A model generated the notes under the pieces. The model was not told the origin of the DNA. It ran no database searches and saw only the letters and a list, made by a program, of their open reading frames with translations. Made by a program: the position numbers and the translations under genes. Shown here piece after piece: positions 58,331 through 64,000 of a stretch of 64,000 nucleotides of DNA (its first letter is position 1; each line of letters starts with the position of its first letter). The stretch is taken from contig QKWP01000342.1 in assembly GCA_003550325.1 (NCBI GenBank), positions 186,470 to 250,469 of the forward strand, in the 5' to 3' direction. This DNA is from Gigaspora rosea (Eukaryota > Glomeromycota > Glomeromycetes > Diversisporales > Gigasporaceae).

Positions 58331-59824
58331 ATATATTTTTATATTTTTAAATAGATAAAAATTATTTATTATTTTTTATGTTTGATGATCTTGCCTTTAT
58401 TTATTAGTAAATATATAGTGTCTAAAGCAATAACTGCTGTTTCAATAGTATATAATACATTTTCAACCAAATAAAGACTTACATGATACTGAAGTACCCA
58501 GGTACGATTTGCTATATAACATATCTATCTTCATCAGAGTCCCAAACTTACTTGAGACTTGAATCCCAACATCACTAATCAGTTGTTAATGCCATGTCAG
58601 GATTGTACTCTCTTCTTTAAAATTTTTCTTCTACATAAAGAGCAAAATGAAAAAAGTGGAAAGTAAAAACCTACTACCAAGAAAATGAAAATTATCAAAA
58701 AGAAAAAACTGATACAAAAAAAAAAAAAAGAAGAAAAAAGTCAATCCTGATATGGGAAAAAAAAGAAAGAAAAAACAAAAAGAAAAAAATGAAACAGACA
58801 GAAAATATATTTAAAAATTATATAATACTTTTAATTTTAGCCCTACTCTAAATTTAGTCTATATTATATATAAAATCATATTCAGAGTAGAGTTAACCTT
58901 GCAAGAATTTTCTAGAAATTCTTCAATTGATCAATGTCAGTCTTTAACTTACACATAAGCAGCACCGTGAATTTCTCATAACTCTTGTTCCCAAATTGGA
59001 ACTGGTAAACAATGCAGATTTTTTGGAGGAGTATGCCGAATTTTCCACTTTTTGTTGCAAAAGTATTCTCTAAAAAACTCAAGAAAAAGCGAGAATAAGG
59101 TAGTAGGTGTTTGGTTCATGATCTTTAAATTTTCTAATAAGTATATTGGAGTACTTCTTTGCTGTTTTTCTTGTAAGCAACACAAAAAAAACTTCGTTGA
59201 CAAAAGACTTCTTTCTCCAAAATTTTGTATACAAGGGTGCCACCTCCTGCCAGTTATCTTGTATACTAAAGCTTTTGGTTTGTATACCAAATATATAAGG
59301 GAGTTTTCAAGGAAAAAAGCAGAGAAACCACTTTGTTTGCTTTTCATAAAAACTATTATTTTGTTGTGCTTCTTCTCAAATTTGGTTTCCATTTGTTGTA
59401 AAAATTTTGGTGCAAGTGATTATCAAGGAGAGTTTTTGTTTAATAGTTAAAATTATTTAAATAATAAAGCTTATATATAAAATAAGGTTAATTAGCTCTA
59501 ATAAAAAGTGGATAAAATTTACAATAAGTTAATATTAAAGCCAATATAACCTCTATATATATTATTCGGGGTTCTACAAAACCTATAACACATGATGAAA
59601 TCCATGATGTATGAGAAACCCATGATGCATGAACCTATAACGCATGGACATCAATAATAAATATTAAAGCCCATGATAATTTTAATGAAGCAAATTTATA
59701 ACAAAAATAAATTAGTCCTTGTAAAGTTAATTTTTTGTTCATTATTATATCTTTCCAGTTTCTATCTTTTTGACATCGATCTGACATTGGCTAATAATTT
59801 GAATCAATCATCCAGATATATTCT
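58331..59824. other. AT-rich DNA with overlapping ORFs 58976-59450
   Basis: A 138-codon minus frame (58976-59392) and a 132-codon plus frame (59052-59450) overlap. The minus frame (GRRWHPCIQNFGERSLLSTK, PTTLFSLFLEF) looks somewhat more protein-like. Neither has a recognised domain. A-rich tracts lie at 58620-58790. Confidence 0.25.
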
Positions 59825-60126
59825 ATAGGTAGTGATATGAGTTGGTAGCTACCAGTAGGAATCTACCACTGGTATCTACCAGTAGATAACAGTAGATACT
59901 GTTAGGTAAATTATATGCCTAGTAGATACCAATAAAATAATAGAATAAAATTTTAAAATTATATAATTAATTATAAATATCGAAAAGTATATAATTTATC
60001 AAATAAATTTTATTTATCATGTGACTAGTAGATCTACTGGTAGTGGTAGCTATCGGTAGCTACCACCTACTGGTAGATACTGGTAGGAACATGCCAAACT
60101 GGTAGAATTTATATTACTACCTATCC
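59825..60126. mobile_element. CTACCAGTAG inverted-repeat element, ~300 bp
   Basis: Ends ATAGGTAGTGATATGA and, inward, ATAGGTAGTAATATAA. The interior contains about a dozen CTACCAGTAG/CTACTGGTAG words facing both ways, clustered next to each end with a plain AT core. Confidence 0.65.
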
Positions 60127-60772
60127 TTTAATTTGTTATGCAGGCATATTTGCCTGCGAAAATTTTAAAATTTTAAATTTTTTAAATAAAACCTTAAATA
60201 TTAATTTTAGCTATATACTTCCTAAGTAAAAATAATAATATTAGTTCTGTTTTATCAACTTTATTATAAATTTTTTTTAAAAATCTTTGGTGTAATAAAA
60301 GTTTAAAGTTTTTGTTTTGGAACTTTTACTATAGAATTTTCTTTAGGTTTTCTTAAATTTTATATGTTCCCGTCTATAAAAAAATTTTTCACTTCTAATA
60401 CAAGTCTTAATTTTTACAAGTAAATCATATAAAGTCAAATAATGAAAGAGTTATCCTTTATATAAACTACAATATTGTATTAGAAACTATATTTTTAAAA
60501 CCAATATTTAAAGAATTCGCCAAGATATTGAAAAATATTTTTTTGGTTAAAAAATTTCTTTAAAATTTAATATTTTCAGCTTATAAGAAACATAAACTTT
60601 TTGTCTTATAATATAAATTTAAATAATTCAAAAATATAATCCTTGTTTTTAAATATTATAATACCAAATTTTAATTAAATATTTTAAATGATTAAAAAAA
60701 TAGATTAGAGGTATATTTATAGTAATTATACAGGCAAATTTGCCTGCGAAGTAGTACAAACTAAGGGATAGG
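60120..60772. mobile_element. 653-bp MITE with CAGGCAAATTTGCCTG near both ends
   Basis: Left CCTATCCTTTAATTTGT and right, inward, CCTATCCCTTAGTTTGT. A 16-bp palindrome CAGGCAWATTTGCCTG follows each end (60142-60157 and 60731-60746). Related palindromes at 1013 and 2373 suggest another copy inside the 659-2821 element. Confidence 0.65.
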
Positions 60773-62850
60773 TGTTCTACAAATTGGCAGTATCATAATA
60801 TTTTATTATTATATATATATTTTTTTAGAATTCAACAGTCATGCCGCAACTTTATTTATATATTTTGTAACACCAGTACATTATGTGTTTTGTCTACTCT
60901 AGGTTGACTAATATATTAAAGTGCAACCCACCTAGGTGTCATCAAGGATCCTTAAATGTGACCTGCTATAACAAACTTTTTCTCATTGTAACCCCTTATC
61001 TAGGTAGACTTAGAGTGTCCGAATCACTGATTGGAGTTTGCTGCCTATTATAACTGCCTACTTCTTAACCCTCTTCTTCTAACTTCCCAAGTAGCAAAAT
61101 TTTGCAGCTGCTAATTTTGATTTTCTTAACTAATTTTTGGAGAAGGAGATTGTCTACTAGAATAAAGAAACAATAAAAAAATAAAAGAGAATAAAAAAAA
61201 GGTGGAAAGCTAAAATATCTAAGTGATATCTAAAGAAATACAAAGTAAAAATGAAAAGACAGAAAAGAAAAAAAAAAAGAAGTAAACAGCTATGATAGCA
61301 CTATTTACACCTATGCCCAGTGATAAAAATTATATAATAAGGTAGCTGTATGATGCTGTCATGCTAGAAACCAGGAACGAAGGTATATAGTTAACAAATA
61401 GTCAAAGCAAACGTAAATAGGAAATCAATAAGAACTGAATACATATTTAATGTTAAATGGATTGTTGTTAATCTAGCATTTCATTAGTGTATTTTGATAG
61501 TAGTAGATAATTATATGTTTGTCATTTTAATAGTTTATGCTATTTATTATAAACTAGCATAACTTACATTGCTTATGCAATGCGTTTAGTTAGTTGGTAT
61601 TGTTTGAGAATTAACAGTATTTAGGAAATTATTTATATTTTAATTTGATTTTAGCATATGGGAATCCCATAGCAAAAAGAGGCAGCGGGGCAAAAAAATT
61701 TTTTTTACAAAAAAATGCAATTTCTCAAAGAATTAGAATAATAGACCATAATTTTTATAAAATTAAGAAATCAAAATTTTTTGCCTACTTTCTTTTTTTG
61801 CTGTGGGGTCTTCATATATACATACAATTTTTAAAATAAATAGCACAATATTATAAATATTTTTTTTTAAAAAAAAAATTAAAGAAAGTTTATCAAGAAA
61901 ATAATACAAATTACAATAGGAAAAAAATATTTAAGAAATAAAATTTTAAATGATAAAATAATTACATTTATTCATTATCAAATTATTACTAAAGATAATT
62001 GTTTAGGATCGCATGTAGTTTGATTTGATCATTTTTTATTTTTATTTTGATTAGATATAGTATTTTTTGTTTTTTTTTTTAGATAAGGGTGTTTTATTTT
62101 TTTGATCAGAATTGTTAAAATTAATTGAGTTGTCTATGGTTTTAGTTTTTGCACGTTTGTTTGTATGATATTATAATAATCATTCAAAATTATTGTTTCT
62201 GGAGTTTGAATTTTAAATGTTTCTTAGAATTGTTTTGATAAATATTTAGAAACTTTGATCATGTTTGATTTGGCAAGATTGATAGGATGATATTTTTGAT
62301 CATAACTTGCTCATCGATACGTATTTTAGTCTTAACATTTTGATCACAGGTTGTATAACCAAACAAAAGTGTTAAAACATAATTACTCGATCATGTTGCT
62401 ACATTAGTTTTAGCACAATGATCACATTTTGAATATAACCATGATATTATTGTGTGGTAGGTCGATATAAAACTACAACTATAAGATTCGCAGAGAAAAT
62501 TAGTATTAATAATTAAATTTTTAGTGGAATGTAATTTTTTCTAGTATTTGCTAATGTATTCACTATTTTTTATTAATATTATGTTGTTCTTGTTATTGCA
62601 CTTGCGCTTGCATTTTTCTTGTGCTTGCACTTATTCTTAAACTTTAGACCATTATATAAATGCTTTCCAATTAGTAAAACATTTGATTAACTTTTTTTTT
62701 TAGCTATTTTTTTGCACAAAATAGTTTTATTAAATATAACTAGAACATGGTCATGCGAATGGCTTCGCCTATGCTAAAGAAAATAGATTTATTTGTTTAT
62801 TATCATTTTTATTTCAGAAAGAAAATTTTTCTTAAGCTTTTTTATTATAA
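60773..62850. other. AT-rich DNA with a dispersed 75-nt repeat
   Basis: The segment 61340-61417 (GTCATGCTAGAAACCAGGAA core) matches 7150-7222. TTTGATCA words recur at 62020-62410. No convincing gene; the 61645-61839 frame is unassigned. Confidence 0.4.
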
Positions 62851-63255
62851 AGTGTTTTAAATTTAATGCACCAATTTGGGCCCTTTTGGGCAAAAGCTAG
62901 TGCATTAGATTTAAAGTATTTACTTTAGTTATTAGGTGTTCCATCTTGAATTTAATGAACCAAATTTGGCCCTTTTGGGGCCAAAGCTGGTGCATTAAAT
63001 TTTAAGCATTTCCTTTCCAACATTAGGTGTTCCATCAAATTGGCAAAGTTGATACATTAAATTTAAAGCATTTCCTTTCTGTCATTAGATGTTCTATTTT
63101 GAATTTAAATTACTAATTTGGGCCCCCTCCGGGGGCCAAAGCTGGTGCATTAGATTTAAAGCATTTCTTTCAGTCATTAGATGTACCGTCTTGAATGTAA
63201 TACAACAATATGGAACCCTCCGGGCCAAAGCTAGTGCATTAACTTTAAAGCTTTT
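62850..63255. repeat. ~90-bp tandem array with GGGCCC hairpins
   Basis: Five units, each with GCTRGTGCATTA (about 62896, 62986, diverged at 63048, 63142 and 63230), TTTAAAGCATTTCCTTTC and ATTAGRTGTTCCATC. Most units contain a small hairpin such as TTTGGGCCC/GGGGCCAAA. Confidence 0.82.
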
Positions 63256-63259
63256 ATTA

Positions 63260-64000
63260 GTCATGTGAAATGATAATATTGTGACCTTATCACCTGCCAA
63301 ATATAACAGTTACTGAATATTACACAATAAATATATTCAGATCCGGATCTAAATTGCTATTGGTAAATGAGCGTGTGGCAAATCAAGTAAATTTTGTATT
63401 GGTCAGAGGCTTAGGAGGCTGAGTTCCTTTTGCTGTAGATCTTTTGCCTTTCGTCATGTTATTTGACGATAATTGATTCTCAATTCGTCATACTGTCAAA
63501 ATATTCAGAGAAAAAAAATACAAAGTCTAAAAATATTTGAAAAGTGGAAGTATAACTATAGATGGGAGTGGGCATATAACACCAAAAGGATACTTTCTTT
63601 ACTAGAATTTAAGTTTTTTTTAAACAATTTGATTTTTTTTGTTTTTTTTCTAGTATATTAAATATATATATATATATATAATATATATAAAAAAATGGCG
63701 AGAGTAAAAATTCCTTTTTCTGGGTGTTGTGAGGAAATTTTTATGTCGATCTCTGCATTAAAGCGAACAATAGCCAAAAATAAATCGATTACGTTACATA
63801 TAACATATAACAACCATATATAGTAGGACGATGGTCAGCCCAAAATTATAAAGCGCTATCAAATAACAGAAGCAAAATTTTGATAATTTACGTTTTACGA
63901 TTTTAAGAGTTGCTTAAAGCATTAAAAAACATTGATATAAGCCTTATTTTGTATGACTACGTTAGAATACTTGATTGGCCAGTGGAATAGACAGATATTT
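63260..64000. other. AT-rich DNA with a TA microsatellite
   Basis: A (TA)n run lies at about 63663-63690. No gene or element end was recognised. Confidence 0.4.

Overview
This is a very AT-rich eukaryotic window, almost entirely made of transposable elements and their debris. The organism is most likely an arbuscular mycorrhizal fungus (Glomeromycotina, Rhizophagus or Gigaspora type). The reasons are short GT-AG introns with CTAAC-like branch points, a decayed F-box/leucine-rich-repeat gene, a MULE transposase relic, pogo/Tigger transposases with fungal-style introns, and an APE/RT/RNase H LINE of a kind I associate with these genomes. The taxonomic call is an inference from protein style; no database was searched.

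Layout. 1-7.1 kb: a Tigger-like element (659-2821) holding a TTAA-flanked MITE, a second MITE copy, then a nearly intact pogo/Tigger transposon (3321-6877) whose two-intron transposase has one premature stop. 7.1-12 kb: a hAT transposase tail, an inverted-repeat element with 247-bp internal repeats and TTAGGG-like motifs, and a 1.24-kb tRNA-headed SINE with a perfect 16-bp target duplication. 12-15.4 kb: a nest in which a CAGTTGCC-ended element (12042-15399) contains a 42-bp minisatellite, a foldback and a second DDE transposon. 16-24.3 kb: a decayed LINE split by a MITE. 24.6-26.3 kb: a truncated SINE and small MITEs. 26.6-28.2 kb: an F-box/LRR pseudogene. 29.7-36.3 kb: MITEs, a ~175-bp satellite array broken by two hAT-type MITEs (one of them hit later by a SINE), and a 1-kb T-rich degenerate tandem array. 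36.3-39.4 kb: a MULE pseudogene, an unknown 177-codon ORF, and an unknown ORF split in frame by a 175-bp MITE. 41-46.8 kb: a Ty3/gypsy relic truncated in integrase and broken by an LTR-like insert and a 272-bp hAT MITE. 48.7-49.3 kb: the one convincing intact host gene, a 150-residue secreted protein on the minus strand with two introns. 50-64 kb: tandem arrays, a second SINE family and many nested MITEs.

The genes do not form a pathway. The window reads as insertion history: many boundaries are fixed by matching target duplications, so relative ages can be ordered. Nothing resembles a bacterial operon, CRISPR array, or complete rRNA or tRNA gene.
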